A DNA stretch of 64,000 nucleotides from Novosphingobium album (ex Liu et al. 2023) (GTDB lineage: Bacteria; Pseudomonadota; Alphaproteobacteria; Sphingomonadales; Sphingomonadaceae). The position numbers were made by a program, and so were the translations under genes. Position 1 is the stretch's first letter. Every line of letters begins with the position of its first letter. Location of the stretch: positions 80,438-144,437 of the forward strand of contig NZ_JARESE010000019.1 in NCBI RefSeq assembly GCF_029076845.1, given 5' to 3'. The notes under the pieces were generated by a model, which saw only the letters and a program-made list of their open reading frames with translations, did not search any database and was not told the DNA's origin. Below are positions 28,519 through 37,825 of this stretch, one piece after another.

Positions 28519-29913
28519 TTGGCGGGGCGATACGATTTCATTGTCATCGGCAGCGGGCCCGCGGGCCGGCGTGCCGCTATCCAGGCCGCGAAGCTGGGCA
28601 AGTCGGTGCTCGTGATCGAGGGGCGGCTGAAGGTCGGCGGGGTTTCGGTGCACACCGGGACGATCCCGTCCAAGACCTTGCGCGAAACCGCGCTGAACCT
28701 GTCCGGCTGGCGCGAGCGCGGGTTCTATGGCCGTTCCTACCGGGTCAAGAAAGAGATCGGCAGCGATGACCTGTCGATCCGGCTGGGCAAGACGCTCGAC
28801 TACGAAGTCGACGTGCTGGAACACCAGTTCCTGCGCAACGGCGTCGCCACGCTGGCCGGGTTCGCGCGCTTCGCCGATCCGCAGCACGTGGTCGTCACCT
28901 CGCCCGACGGCAGCGAGCTGCTGGTGGAAGGCGAGCGTTTCCTGATCGCGGTGGGCACCGTGCCGTTCCATCCCGGCAATGTCGATTTCACCGATCCCGA
29001 CATCATGGATTCGGACGAGGTCGTCGAGATTCCGCGCTTGCCGCGTTCGATGACGGTGGTGGGCGCGGGCGTGATCGGCATCGAATACGCGACGATCTTT
29101 TCCGCGCTCGACGTGGCCGTGACCGTGGTGGAGCCGCGCCCGACCTTCCTCGATTTCGTCGATCGCGAGATCATCGACGAGTTCGTCCACCAGCTGCGCG
29201 ATCGCGGCGTCACCTTCCGGCTCGGCGTCGCGGTGGAGAATGTGGCGAAAGGCCCCGATGGCCGGGTGGTGACGACGCTGTCCGACGGGCGCATGGTGCG
29301 CACCGAGATGCTGCTCTACTGCGCCGGGCGCATGGGCGCCACGGCTGACCTGGGGCTCGACAGGTGCGGGCTGGAGTGCGACGCGCGCGGCCGGCTGACG
29401 ATCGACCCGGCGACGTTCCAGACATCGGTGCCGCATATCTATGCGGCGGGCGACGTGATCGGCTTTCCCAGCCTCGCCTCCACCTCGATGGAACAGGGCC
29501 GGATCGCCGCCTGCCACGCCTTTGGCCTGCCGCTGCCGCCCGCGCCGGCCTATTTTCCCTATGGCATCTATGCCGTGCCCGAGATCTCGACCGTGGGCAT
29601 GAGCGAGCAGGAAGTGCGCGATCGCGGGATCAATTACGAATGCGGCATCGCCCGCTTCCGCGAGACCTCGCGCGGGCACATCATGGGGCTGGAACAGGGC
29701 CTGATGAAGATGATCTTCTCGAACAAGACGCGGCGCCTGCTGGGCGTGCACATCATCGGCGAAGGCGCGACCGAGCTGATCCACATCGGCCAGGCCGTGC
29801 TGAACCTGAAAGGCACGATCGACTATTTCATCGAGAACACGTTCAATTATCCGACGCTGGCCGAAGCCTACAAGATCGCCGCGCTCGATGCCTGGAACCG
29901 CATGGCGCGATAA
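28519..29913 (+). CDS. sthA: Soluble pyridine nucleotide transhydrogenase (Si-specific)
   Basis: Encodes 464 residues from a TTG at 28519, preceded by AGGGGG at 5 bases; this gives the length of E. coli SthA (466). FIVIGSGPAGRRAAIQAAKL is the FAD motif, VVGAGVIGIEYATIFSALDV the NAD(P) motif and YAAGDVIGFPSLAS the second FAD contact. The active-site position reads VSVHTGTIPSKTLRE without a CxxxxC pair, as expected for SthA rather than lipoamide dehydrogenase. It moves hydride between NADPH and NAD+. An open frame upstream to 28258 is probably not translated. Confidence 0.93.
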   Translation: MAGRYDFIVIGSGPAGRRAAIQAAKLGKSVLVIEGRLKVGGVSVHTGTIPSKTLRETALNLSGWRERGFYGRSYRVKKEIGSDDLSIRLGKTLDYEVDVLEHQFLRNGVATLAGFARFADPQHVVVTSPDGSELLVEGERFLIAVGTVPFHPGNVDFTDPDIMDSDEVVEIPRLPRSMTVVGAGVIGIEYATIFSALDVAVTVVEPRPTFLDFVDREIIDEFVHQLRDRGVTFRLGVAVENVAKGPDGRVVTTLSDGRMVRTEMLLYCAGRMGATADLGLDRCGLECDARGRLTIDPATFQTSVPHIYAAGDVIGFPSLASTSMEQGRIAACHAFGLPLPPAPAYFPYGIYAVPEISTVGMSEQEVRDRGINYECGIARFRETSRGHIMGLEQGLMKMIFSNKTRRLLGVHIIGEGATELIHIGQAVLNLKGTIDYFIENTFNYPTLAEAYKIAALDAWNRMAR

Positions 29914-29920
29914 TCCTGCC

Positions 29921-29959
29921 TTCTCCCCTTTCAGGGAGAAAAGGTCGGGGGCAGGGGCC
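29921..29959. repeat. Degenerate C/T-rich palindromic repeat after sthA
   Basis: CTTCTCCCCTTTCAGGGAG followed by AAAAGGTCGGGGGCAGGGGC resembles, with several changes, the 39-bp repeat flanking the DUF559 gene (CCCTCTCCCCTTCAGGGGAG then AGGGTTGGGAGAGGGGC). The CTCCC-x-GGGAG hairpin may also end sthA transcription. Confidence 0.55.
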
Positions 29960-30064
29960 ATTACCTAGCCCGCGAATTACCCGATATCATGAATCGTCCC
30001 TTATCGCCGCCCTTGCGCGCGACGGTGAAGCCGCGCGAATCCTCGACTTTGCTGAGGGCGAGAG

Positions 30065-32308
30065 ATGAACGCGGGGCTCGATACGCTGTTAAGGAAAGCC
30101 AGGGGCGCCGAGCGCCGGGGCGAGCGCGAGCTGGCGCTCGGGCTCTATCGCGAGGCACAAGCGCGCTATCCCCGCAATCCGCGTGTCCATGAAAGCCTGC
30201 GCAAGCTGGAAAGCGCCGCCCCGCCGAAGAACGATCCGCCGCAGGCGGCGTTCGATGCGGCGGTGCGCGATTATCGCCGGGGCGCGTTCGGCGATGCTGC
30301 GCGACAGGCCGAGGCGCTGGCGCAAGCCCATCCACACTCGCACGCGGTGCACAACCTGCTGGGCGCGGCCTGCCTGTCGCTGGGCGATCATGCGCGGGCG
30401 GCGGCCGCGTTCCGGCAAGCCGCGGCGATCGATCCGGGGCAAGTGGCCAGCTATAACAACCTGGCGATTGCCCTGCGCCGCGCCGGCCGGATCGACGAGG
30501 CCGAGGCGACTTATCGCGACATCCTCGCGCGCTGCCCGGACTATGCCGAGGCGCATTACAACCTGGCCGGCCTGCTCCATGCGCAAGGCCGCGCGGCCGA
30601 AGCGGCGCGCGGCTACCAAACCGCGATCGCGCTGAAGCCCGACTATGCCGATGCGCACTACAACCTCGCCAACCTGCTGCGCGAGGGCGGCGAACCGGCC
30701 CTTGCGCTGGAGCCTTACGCCCGCGCGATCGCGCTGCGTCCCGATCACGGCGACGCGTTCAACAACCTGGGCTGCGCGCTGCTCGCGCTCGACCGCGACG
30801 AGGAGGCGATCGCCGCGTTCCGCCGCGCCGTCGCGATGCAGCCAGGCAATGCCGCCGCGCTGGTCAACGAAGGCAAGGCGCTGGCCCGCCGGGGTGAGCT
30901 TGATCTGGCCGTGGCCTGCTTCAAGCGCGCGCTGACGATCGCGCCGGGCGATGCGGCGGTGAGGAAGTACCAGCTATTCCATCAGGCCCACGCCTGCGAC
31001 TGGGAAGCCTATGCCGAATTCCCGGCGCTTCCGGTCGAGGCGGGGCAGGATAGCGGCGCGCTCGCCCCGTTCTCGGCGCTGCCGTTCGAGGATGATCCCG
31101 AGCACCAGCTGCGCCGTTCGGCCGCTTATGCCCGCGCGACCTTTCCCTCTGAAACCGCGCCGCTCGCTCCGCCGCCGCCGAGCGCGGACGGGCGCATCCG
31201 CATCGGCTATTTCTCCTCCGATTTCCATGACCACGCGACGCTGTTCCTGATGTCGGGCCTGCTGCGCGCGCATGACCGTTCGCGCTTCGCGATCCGCGCC
31301 TACAGCTACGGGCCGGGCCGGGACGATGCCATGCGCCGCCATGTGCGCGATCATGTCGACGCCTTCATCGACATTCGCGAGATGGACGATACCGCCGTGA
31401 TCGCCCGCGCCCGCGCCGACGCGCTCGACATCGCGGTCGATCTCAAGGGCTTTACCTGCGACAGCCGGGTCGCGCTGTTCGCCGGGCGGCTGGCGCCGGT
31501 GCAGGTCAGCTACCTGGGCTATCCCGGTTCGATCGGCCATCCGTGCATGGACTATATCGTCGCCGACCCCGTGGTGCTGCCCGAGGGGGACGAGCGGTTC
31601 TATTCCGAGAAAGTGGCGCGCCTTGCCGGCAGCTATCAGGCCAATGACGATCGCCGGCCGATCACGCCCGACAGCCGGGGCCGGGCGGGGCATGGGCTGC
31701 CCGAGCAGGGCTTTGTCTTCGCCAGCTTCAACCACACCTACAAGATCGGCCCGCGCGAGTTCGACGTGTGGATGGGCCTGTTGCGCGAGGTCGAGGGCAG
31801 CGTGCTGTGGCTGCTGCGATCGAACCGCTGGGCCGAAACCAACTTGCGCGCCGAAGCGGCCCGGCGCGGGGTCGATCCCGCGCGGCTGGTGTTCGGCGAG
31901 TGCCTGCCGCACGGCGAGCATCTCGGCCGCCTCGCGCTGGCCGACCTGTTTCTCGACAGTTTCGCGGTCAATGCCCACACCACCGCCAGCGACGCGCTGT
32001 GGGGCGGGCTGCCGGTGCTGACCCTGGCCGGCCGCCAGTTCGCCGCGCGTGTCTGCGCCAGCCTGCTCCACGCCGTCGGCCTGCCCGAACTGGTGACGCA
32101 CGGCGAGGCGGCCTATGCCGCGCTGGCGCTGGACCTGGCGCGCGATCCGGCGCGGCTGGCGGACCTGCGCGCGCGGCTTGCCGCCAACCGCCTGACGCAC
32201 CCGCTGTTCGATACCGCCACGCATACCCAGGGGCTGGAAGCCGCCTATGCCGCCATGCACGAACGCCGCCTCAAGGGACTGGCGCCGGATCACTTCGCGA
32301 TCGCTTGA
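30065..32308 (+). CDS. TPR-containing GT41-family (O-GlcNAc transferase-like) glycosyltransferase
   Basis: Encodes 747 residues. The first 310 or so are tetratricopeptide repeats, with units such as AVHNLLGAACLSLGDHARAA, ASYNNLAIALRRAGRIDEAE, AHYNLAGLLHAQGRAAEAAR and AFNNLGCALLALDRDEEAI. The rest is the SPINDLY/OGT catalytic region: IRIGYFSSDFHDHATLFLM, QVSYLGYPGSIGHPCMDYIV, FVFASFNHTYKIGP and DLFLDSFAVNAHTTASDALW. It should transfer a sugar from a nucleotide donor to a protein. Bacterial relatives sometimes act on flagellin or surface proteins, but the target here is unknown. It stands alone, between sthA and the convergent Rieske oxygenase gene. Confidence 0.9.
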   Translation: MNAGLDTLLRKARGAERRGERELALGLYREAQARYPRNPRVHESLRKLESAAPPKNDPPQAAFDAAVRDYRRGAFGDAARQAEALAQAHPHSHAVHNLLGAACLSLGDHARAAAAFRQAAAIDPGQVASYNNLAIALRRAGRIDEAEATYRDILARCPDYAEAHYNLAGLLHAQGRAAEAARGYQTAIALKPDYADAHYNLANLLREGGEPALALEPYARAIALRPDHGDAFNNLGCALLALDRDEEAIAAFRRAVAMQPGNAAALVNEGKALARRGELDLAVACFKRALTIAPGDAAVRKYQLFHQAHACDWEAYAEFPALPVEAGQDSGALAPFSALPFEDDPEHQLRRSAAYARATFPSETAPLAPPPPSADGRIRIGYFSSDFHDHATLFLMSGLLRAHDRSRFAIRAYSYGPGRDDAMRRHVRDHVDAFIDIREMDDTAVIARARADALDIAVDLKGFTCDSRVALFAGRLAPVQVSYLGYPGSIGHPCMDYIVADPVVLPEGDERFYSEKVARLAGSYQANDDRRPITPDSRGRAGHGLPEQGFVFASFNHTYKIGPREFDVWMGLLREVEGSVLWLLRSNRWAETNLRAEAARRGVDPARLVFGECLPHGEHLGRLALADLFLDSFAVNAHTTASDALWGGLPVLTLAGRQFAARVCASLLHAVGLPELVTHGEAAYAALALDLARDPARLADLRARLAANRLTHPLFDTATHTQGLEAAYAAMHERRLKGLAPDHFAIA

Positions 32309-32348
32309 TCGCGCCGCCCCTCGCCCGTCGAGGCGGCAGGCGGTATGG

Positions 32349-33719
32349 TCAGCCCAGTTCGCGCGGTTCGCCCGTGCCCATGTAGCGGGCGAGGTTACGG
32401 TGCAGGCTGATCACCGCGCCTTCGCCTTTGGGGTTGGGGATATTGCCGGCATAGCCGCCTGTCTTCATCCCCTGCTGCACCGCCGCCATGTTCGAGAAAT
32501 CCTGCCGCAGCACATGCGGGAACTGCTCGGGATTGGCGTATTCCCACTCGGTTTCGGGCGCGGCGCCTTCGGGATAAAGCTCGTAGACCGCGACTTCGAA
32601 ATAGCACTTGTCGGGATCGTGGCCGAACGGCCGCGCATGGTAGCACAGCATGTTGTTGACTGCGTGGCCGATCTGCTGGTTCGGGAAGATCTGCCAGGCC
32701 GTGCCGCTGGCCGCGACATGCCCCGAATCGACTTTCGGCCAGACGACGCCGCGCCGTTCGTCCAGCGCGCGGGCCGTGTCGAGCCAATAGCGCAGCACTT
32801 CGTCGGCCGGCGTGTCCTCGGCGAGCACTGCGGGCAGGCTTTGCGCCACGTCCACCAGCGTCTGCGTGGTGTTGGTGTTGACGCCTTCCCAGGTGTATTT
32901 CTGCATCTCGGCGGTGGAGATGCGCGGATCGCCCGCGCCCAGGCGCAGCTTGGCCTTGTTCTCCTCCAGCCCCTTGGGCGCGTCATAGCCGATGTGGCTG
33001 TGCTTGCCTTGCTGCCGGCCCCAGCCGGTGAAATCGCCAAACGCCATGAATTCCGGGTGCGTGCCGGGGACATGATAGGTCTCGTTGAAGGCTTCGAGCG
33101 CGACTTTCCAGTTACAGTCGAACACCGTCCATTTGCGCCAGCGCGGGCGCATGTCCTGCAGGCGGAAGGGATCGAGCATGGTCGCGGCGGGTTCCAGATA
33201 GGCGCGCAGCGGCTCTGCCTCGGGATCAAGGTTGATCCACAGGAAGCCGCCCCAGGTGTCCAGCTTCACTTCGCCCAGCCGCGTCACCGCGTCGCACAGC
33301 GCCGGGCCCCAGTCTTCCTTCGCGGCGATGTAGCTGGCGCTGCCGTCCAGCTCGAACGTCCAGGCGTGGAAGCCGCAGACGAAGTTCATCTGGCGCCCGC
33401 GCGCGTTGCGCATACCCTTGGGCGTATCGACCAGGCGCCGGCCGCGATGCGTGCAGACATTGCGGTAGGCCTTGATCGCGCCCGGTTCCTCGCCCGGACG
33501 CACCCGCACGATCAGCACCGAATCGTCGACGATGTCGTATGTCAGGTAGCTGCCGATCTCGGGCAGGTCTTCCACCCGGCCGGCCTGAAGCCAGCACTTG
33601 CGCCACAGCCTGTCGCACTCGGCACGGGCGTAATCGGCTGAAATATAAGCTTCCACCGGGATGACCATGGGCCTGGGCATATCCTGCGCCCCGGCTTCGA
33701 TCCTGCTTGCCTCGTTCAT
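32349..33719 (-). CDS. Aromatic ring-hydroxylating dioxygenase, alpha subunit (Rieske)
   Basis: Encodes 456 residues. The Rieske cluster ligands are NVCTHRGRRL and FVCGFHAWTF; 23 residues separate CxH from CxxH, about six more than in common alpha subunits. The mononuclear iron site is in LEAFNETYHVPGTHPEF. It would use electrons from a reductase and ferredoxin to oxygenate an aromatic or related ring. No small subunit, ferredoxin or reductase gene is adjacent, as often in sphingomonads where these are scattered. The start at 33719 is preceded by GGGAG; a TTG 15 bases earlier is less likely. Confidence 0.92.
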   Translation of the reverse strand: MNEASRIEAGAQDMPRPMVIPVEAYISADYARAECDRLWRKCWLQAGRVEDLPEIGSYLTYDIVDDSVLIVRVRPGEEPGAIKAYRNVCTHRGRRLVDTPKGMRNARGRQMNFVCGFHAWTFELDGSASYIAAKEDWGPALCDAVTRLGEVKLDTWGGFLWINLDPEAEPLRAYLEPAATMLDPFRLQDMRPRWRKWTVFDCNWKVALEAFNETYHVPGTHPEFMAFGDFTGWGRQQGKHSHIGYDAPKGLEENKAKLRLGAGDPRISTAEMQKYTWEGVNTNTTQTLVDVAQSLPAVLAEDTPADEVLRYWLDTARALDERRGVVWPKVDSGHVAASGTAWQIFPNQQIGHAVNNMLCYHARPFGHDPDKCYFEVAVYELYPEGAAPETEWEYANPEQFPHVLRQDFSNMAAVQQGMKTGGYAGNIPNPKGEGAVISLHRNLARYMGTGEPRELG

Positions 33720-33819
33720 GTCCCACTCCCGCAACCGGCCCGGCGCAGCGGCGCTGTCCAGGTGTTCAGCCGGTCTAGCGGAGGGGGTGGCGGTGCATCT
33801 TTGATCGAACGCAAATCGG

Positions 33820-34305
33820 TCAGGCGGTCGGATATGCGATCGCCGTCACTTCCCATTCCTTCTCGCCCGATGGCAGGCGCACCCGGCGCAAATCGCCGAT
33901 CGCGGCGCCGCGCAGCGCGCGCGAGAGCGGTGCGCTCCAGCCGATTCGCCCGGCGCTGGCGTCCTGCTCGTCATCGCCCACCAGCGTCACGGTGATGCGG
34001 GCATCGTCCTCGTCGGCCAGCGTCACCGTGGCGCCGAAGAACACGCGGCTGCGATCCTCCTGTGCCGCCGGATCGACCACGCGCAGCGCCTTCATCCGGC
34101 GCGCCAGGTGCGCCAGCTCGCGGTCGATCTCGCGCATCCGCTTGCGGCCATAAAGATAGTCGCCGTTCTCCGAACGATCGCCATTGCCGGCCGCCCAGCT
34201 CACGATCTCGACGATCTCGGGCCGCTCCTTGCCCAGCAGGTGGTCGTAACGGGCGCGCAGGCTCGCCATGCCGGCCGGCGAGATCGGCGGGGAAACGGGC
34301 TTCAC
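33820..34305 (-). CDS. greB: Transcript cleavage factor GreB-like protein
   Basis: Encodes 161 residues from a GTG. The N-terminal coiled-coil has GNGDRSENGDYLYGRKRMRE, which contains the acidic tip residues (the DRSENGDY loop) used to trigger RNA cleavage in backtracked polymerase. The C-terminal FKBP-like domain follows, ending RRVRLPSGEKEWEVTAI. Sequence around the tip (Y-GRKRxREID) favours GreB over GreA. It starts 3 bases after the stop of the lytic transglycosylase gene and is probably cotranscribed with it. Confidence 0.9.
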   Translation of the reverse strand: MKPVSPPISPAGMASLRARYDHLLGKERPEIVEIVSWAAGNGDRSENGDYLYGRKRMREIDRELAHLARRMKALRVVDPAAQEDRSRVFFGATVTLADEDDARITVTLVGDDEQDASAGRIGWSAPLSRALRGAAIGDLRRVRLPSGEKEWEVTAIAYPTA

Positions 34306-34308
34306 CCG

Positions 34309-36273
34309 TCAGCCCGGCGTGCGCTTGCCAAGGAAATGGCTGAGCGGGGTGTCGCCCTTGTAATAGGCGTGATCGGGATAGATCGCGTCATAGACCACGG
34401 CGTTCTCCAGCACGCGCTGGATGTAGTTGCGCGTCTCATAGATCGGGATCTTCTCGATCCATTCCACCCAGTCGATCGCGCCGGTGCGCGGATCGCCGTT
34501 TGCCGCCAGCCATTTGTTCACGTTGCCCGGCCCGGCGTTGTAGGCGCCGACGGCCAGCGGATAGGCGCCGCCGTAATAGTCCATCATCCGCCCGAAATAG
34601 CCATTGCCAAGCTGGATGTTGTACGTCGCGTTCGTCGTCAGCGCGGCCGGATCGTAGGACAGGCCCAGCTTGCCCGCCTGCTCGCGCGCGGTGCCGGGCA
34701 TGAGCTGCATCAGCCCGCGCGCGCCGGCGTGGCTCAGCGCGTTCTGGGCGAACTGGCTTTCCTGCCGGGTCAGCGCGTGCACCATGGTCCAGTTCGCGCC
34801 CGGCGGCGTGGGCATGACCGGGAAGGCGATGCGGCCGAACTGGCCATAGCCGTCGGCATGGGCCGACTGGCCCAGGATCACCGCCAGGTCGCGCCGGCCG
34901 ATCTCGCGCGCCAGATCGGCGACCAGGACGTGGTCCTCCTCGCTTTGCGCCTGGTCGGAGATTTCGCGGAAGAACTGCACCGTGGTGCGCCAGTCGGCAT
35001 CGCGGGCCACGTCCTTGACCGCGTTGGTGATCGGCCTGGCCTCGAACGCGGCGCGCTCATCGCGCGAGGGGCGGGCCTGCGGCATGGAATCGAGGTTGGG
35101 CAGCGGCCGGCCCAGCCGTTCGAGCGAAAGCTGGCCGTAGAAGTATTCGGGGTACTGCGCCGCCATCTCGAAATAGCGGCTGGCCCCGTCGCGATCGCCC
35201 GCCTGCGCTTGCGCGCGGCCGGCCCAGTAGAACCCCTTGGAGCGCGTGCCCGGCGTCTGCGCGGCGGCGCCATAGCGATAGAACAGCGGCGCCGCGCGGC
35301 GGGCATCGCCCAGCGACCACAGCGCCTTGGTGCCGCCCAGCCACATCAGCGACGTGTAATCGTCGCGCAGGCGATAGCTCAGCTTGCTGATGTCGGTGCC
35401 CGGCGCGAAGCCGTCGTCGATCGAGCTGGCGATGCGCACCGCGCTGTCCGCGCCCGCGCCGCGCGCGGCGGTGAGCAGCTCCTTCACCCATTTCTCGGGC
35501 TCGGCCACCGGGCCGGAAAGCGGCGGGCGCGTGGCCAGCAGGTTGATCGCCGAGCCCAGGTTGCCCGAGGCGCGCGCCTGCACCACCCGGTTGTAGACAT
35601 AGCCCGGCTCGCGCATCATCGCCCCGTCGACCGGCAGGCCAAGGCTGCCCGGTGGCGAGCCCTGCGCCAGTGCCAGCCGCTCCATGAACAGGGCGCGCCT
35701 GCCGGCCGAGACGAACGAGATCTGCCGCTCGGCCTGCGATGTCGCGCCTTGCCAGAGCAAGGCGTCCATCCGCGCGTCATGGTCATCGACGGTCAGCGCC
35801 TCGCGATAGGTCGAAAGGATCATCGCCTCGTCGTCCGGCGTCAGCGAGCCGCCGCGCCAGGCGGCGATCGCCCGGCCACGCGCATCGTCGCGGCGCAGAT
35901 ACGTGAGCGCGGCGGCATAGCGGCCGGCGGCCGTGCTCGACAGCGGCGGGAACTTGTCGAAGAAGGCGGCCAGCGTCGCCGGATCGGGCGATTCGCGTTC
36001 CAGCGCCTTTTCGGCATAGCCGCGGATCTTCTCTTCCATCGGGAAGCCGGGGAAGCTGATGAGGAAGCTGGCGTAAGTCGCGAAGGGCTGCGACGCGGTC
36101 GCCGAAAGCGTGCGCCAGCGATCCACCGCCTGATGCACGGTCAGGTTGTGGTCCTGCATCAGCGCGGCGCGGGCCTGGTCCCATTCGCTGCCGTCATCGC
36201 AGCGCGCGGGGCTGGAAACGCAGGCGGCGGTCAGCAGCATCAGAACCGTGGTAGCGCGGAGCATGCTGGACAT
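34309..36273 (-). CDS. Soluble lytic murein transglycosylase (Slt70-like)
   Basis: Encodes 654 residues. The signal region MLRATTVLMLLTAAC ends in a lipobox-like LTAAC, so it may be a lipoprotein. A long alpha-helical U-domain follows, then the GH23 catalytic domain: VHALTRQESQFAQNALSHAG with the catalytic glutamate, GARGLMQLMPGTA and AVGAYNAGPGNVNKWL. It cleaves peptidoglycan glycan strands to anhydro-muropeptides in the periplasm. ATG at 36273 is chosen; TAAGGAG lies upstream but 12 bases away. It is divergent from dapA. Confidence 0.93.
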   Translation of the reverse strand: MSSMLRATTVLMLLTAACVSSPARCDDGSEWDQARAALMQDHNLTVHQAVDRWRTLSATASQPFATYASFLISFPGFPMEEKIRGYAEKALERESPDPATLAAFFDKFPPLSSTAAGRYAAALTYLRRDDARGRAIAAWRGGSLTPDDEAMILSTYREALTVDDHDARMDALLWQGATSQAERQISFVSAGRRALFMERLALAQGSPPGSLGLPVDGAMMREPGYVYNRVVQARASGNLGSAINLLATRPPLSGPVAEPEKWVKELLTAARGAGADSAVRIASSIDDGFAPGTDISKLSYRLRDDYTSLMWLGGTKALWSLGDARRAAPLFYRYGAAAQTPGTRSKGFYWAGRAQAQAGDRDGASRYFEMAAQYPEYFYGQLSLERLGRPLPNLDSMPQARPSRDERAAFEARPITNAVKDVARDADWRTTVQFFREISDQAQSEEDHVLVADLAREIGRRDLAVILGQSAHADGYGQFGRIAFPVMPTPPGANWTMVHALTRQESQFAQNALSHAGARGLMQLMPGTAREQAGKLGLSYDPAALTTNATYNIQLGNGYFGRMMDYYGGAYPLAVGAYNAGPGNVNKWLAANGDPRTGAIDWVEWIEKIPIYETRNYIQRVLENAVVYDAIYPDHAYYKGDTPLSHFLGKRTPG

Positions 36274-36376
36274 TTTGGGAAAAGGCTCCTTATCAGGCGC
36301 TGAACAACAGGTCCGGCGGGCGGCGCTCGTGCCGCGCATACCGGGCGTAGATGAACCAACAGCAGAGGCAAAGTCC

Positions 36377-37258
36377 ATGTTCTCGGGATCCATACCGGCG
36401 CTAGTCACACCGTTTCGTGACGGTGCTTTCGATGAGCCGGCGTTTCGCAAGCTGGTCGAATGGCAGATCGAAAGCGGCTCGTCCGCGCTGGTCCCGTGCG
36501 GCACCACGGGCGAGAACTCGACGCTTTCCAACGCCGAGCATCACCGCGTGATCGAGGTCTGCGTGGAGCAGGCGGCGGGCCGCGTGCCGGTGATCGCCGG
36601 ATGCGGCAGCAACGATACGATGAACGCACTTCTCCACATGAATTTTTCGAAGAAGTGCGGCGCGGCCGCCGCGCTGCTGGTGGCGCCTTACTATAACCGG
36701 CCCAGCCAGGAAGGGCTGATCGCCCACTTCTCCTACCTTGCCGAGCACAACGACCTGCCGATCGTGCTCTACAACGTGCCCGGCCGCACCGTGACCGATA
36801 TCGAGCCCGAGACGGTGTGCGAGCTGGCGCGGCTCTATCCGGGCCGTTTCGTCGGCATCAAGGATGCCAGCGGCGATCTCAGCCGCGTGACCGATCATCG
36901 CATGGGCATCGGCAAGGATTTCTGCCAGCTTTCCGGCGATGACGAGCTGGCCCTGCCGTTCAACGCGGCCGGCGGCGTCGGCTGCATCTCGGTGACGGCC
37001 AACGTCGCGCCCCGGCTCTGCGCCGAGTTCCAGGCCGCCTGCGCCGCCAACGATCTGGAAAAGGCGCGCGAGCTGAACGACCGGCTCTATCCGCTGCACT
37101 ACGCCATGTTCGAGGATGCCTCGCCCGGCCCGTGCAAGTATGCGCTGAGCAAGGTGCAGGACTGGATGGCCAACGAGCTGCGCCTGCCGATGATCCCTTG
37201 CGGAGACCGGGCGATGGCGGCGGTGGACGCGGCGCTGGTGCACGCCGGGCTCGCCTGA
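36377..37258 (+). CDS. dapA: 4-hydroxy-tetrahydrodipicolinate synthase
   Basis: Encodes 293 residues. PCGTTGENSTLS binds pyruvate, LYNVPGRT holds the catalytic tyrosine and FVGIKDASGDL the Schiff-base lysine. It condenses pyruvate with aspartate semialdehyde in lysine and diaminopimelate synthesis. The start MFSGSIPALVTPF is the conserved N-terminus. The 103 bases to the divergent transglycosylase gene hold both promoters. Confidence 0.97.
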   Translation: MFSGSIPALVTPFRDGAFDEPAFRKLVEWQIESGSSALVPCGTTGENSTLSNAEHHRVIEVCVEQAAGRVPVIAGCGSNDTMNALLHMNFSKKCGAAAALLVAPYYNRPSQEGLIAHFSYLAEHNDLPIVLYNVPGRTVTDIEPETVCELARLYPGRFVGIKDASGDLSRVTDHRMGIGKDFCQLSGDDELALPFNAAGGVGCISVTANVAPRLCAEFQAACAANDLEKARELNDRLYPLHYAMFEDASPGPCKYALSKVQDWMANELRLPMIPCGDRAMAAVDAALVHAGLA

Positions 37259-37376
37259 CGGGAAGGGCTGGCGGAGGGGTCCGGCGGCGGTTTCGGGAAA
37301 TGCACTTGCGTTGGCCGGCCGCCTGCCGGACAGTGCATCGAGTCTTATAAAAGAACCAAGATTGGAGAGATGCTCG

Positions 37377-37811
37377 ATGGCCACCCAGACCCTGGAATCC
37401 ACCTGGACCGATCGCACGGCCGTGACGGGCGAATATGCCCGCAAGGTGCTGGACTATACCGATTGCATCAAGCGCACGGTCGATCGCGCGAAAGAGCCCG
37501 GCTTCGACGAATCGGGCTGGGACGAGCTGGCCGCGCTGCTCGACACCGCCCGGTTCGAGCGCGTGGGCAACGATCGCGTGGCGATGGGCTGGGACGTCTA
37601 TCGCGGCCTGCTGATGCAATGGGGCACGACGACCGACTTCTGGGCCGAGTTCCATCGCGTCAGCGAAGCCGGCCGCCGCGTGTTCCTGGAACTGACAGAA
37701 CACAACACGCCGCGCGGCGGGGCCGAAAGCGTGGTCAATTCCTGCACCGTCTACCAGTTCGACGAAGCGGGCAAGCTGGTGCACCTGGATATCTATCTGC
37801 AGCATGATTGA
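37377..37811 (+). CDS. NTF2-like/SnoaL-type protein
   Basis: Encodes 144 residues, start supported by TTGGAGAG seven or so bases before ATG. The helical N-terminus (ARKVLDYTDCIKRTVDRAKE) and curved sheet segments (DFWAEFHRVSEAGRRVFLEL, SCTVYQFDEAGKLVHLDIYL) fit the NTF2-like cone fold. Such proteins can be small isomerases, hydratases or binding proteins; no catalytic pair can be assigned. It stands between dapA and smpB, where many relatives have no gene, and is followed by a palindromic block. Confidence 0.72.
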   Translation: MATQTLESTWTDRTAVTGEYARKVLDYTDCIKRTVDRAKEPGFDESGWDELAALLDTARFERVGNDRVAMGWDVYRGLLMQWGTTTDFWAEFHRVSEAGRRVFLELTEHNTPRGGAESVVNSCTVYQFDEAGKLVHLDIYLQHD

Positions 37812-37825
37812 GTGATTGTTTGGGG

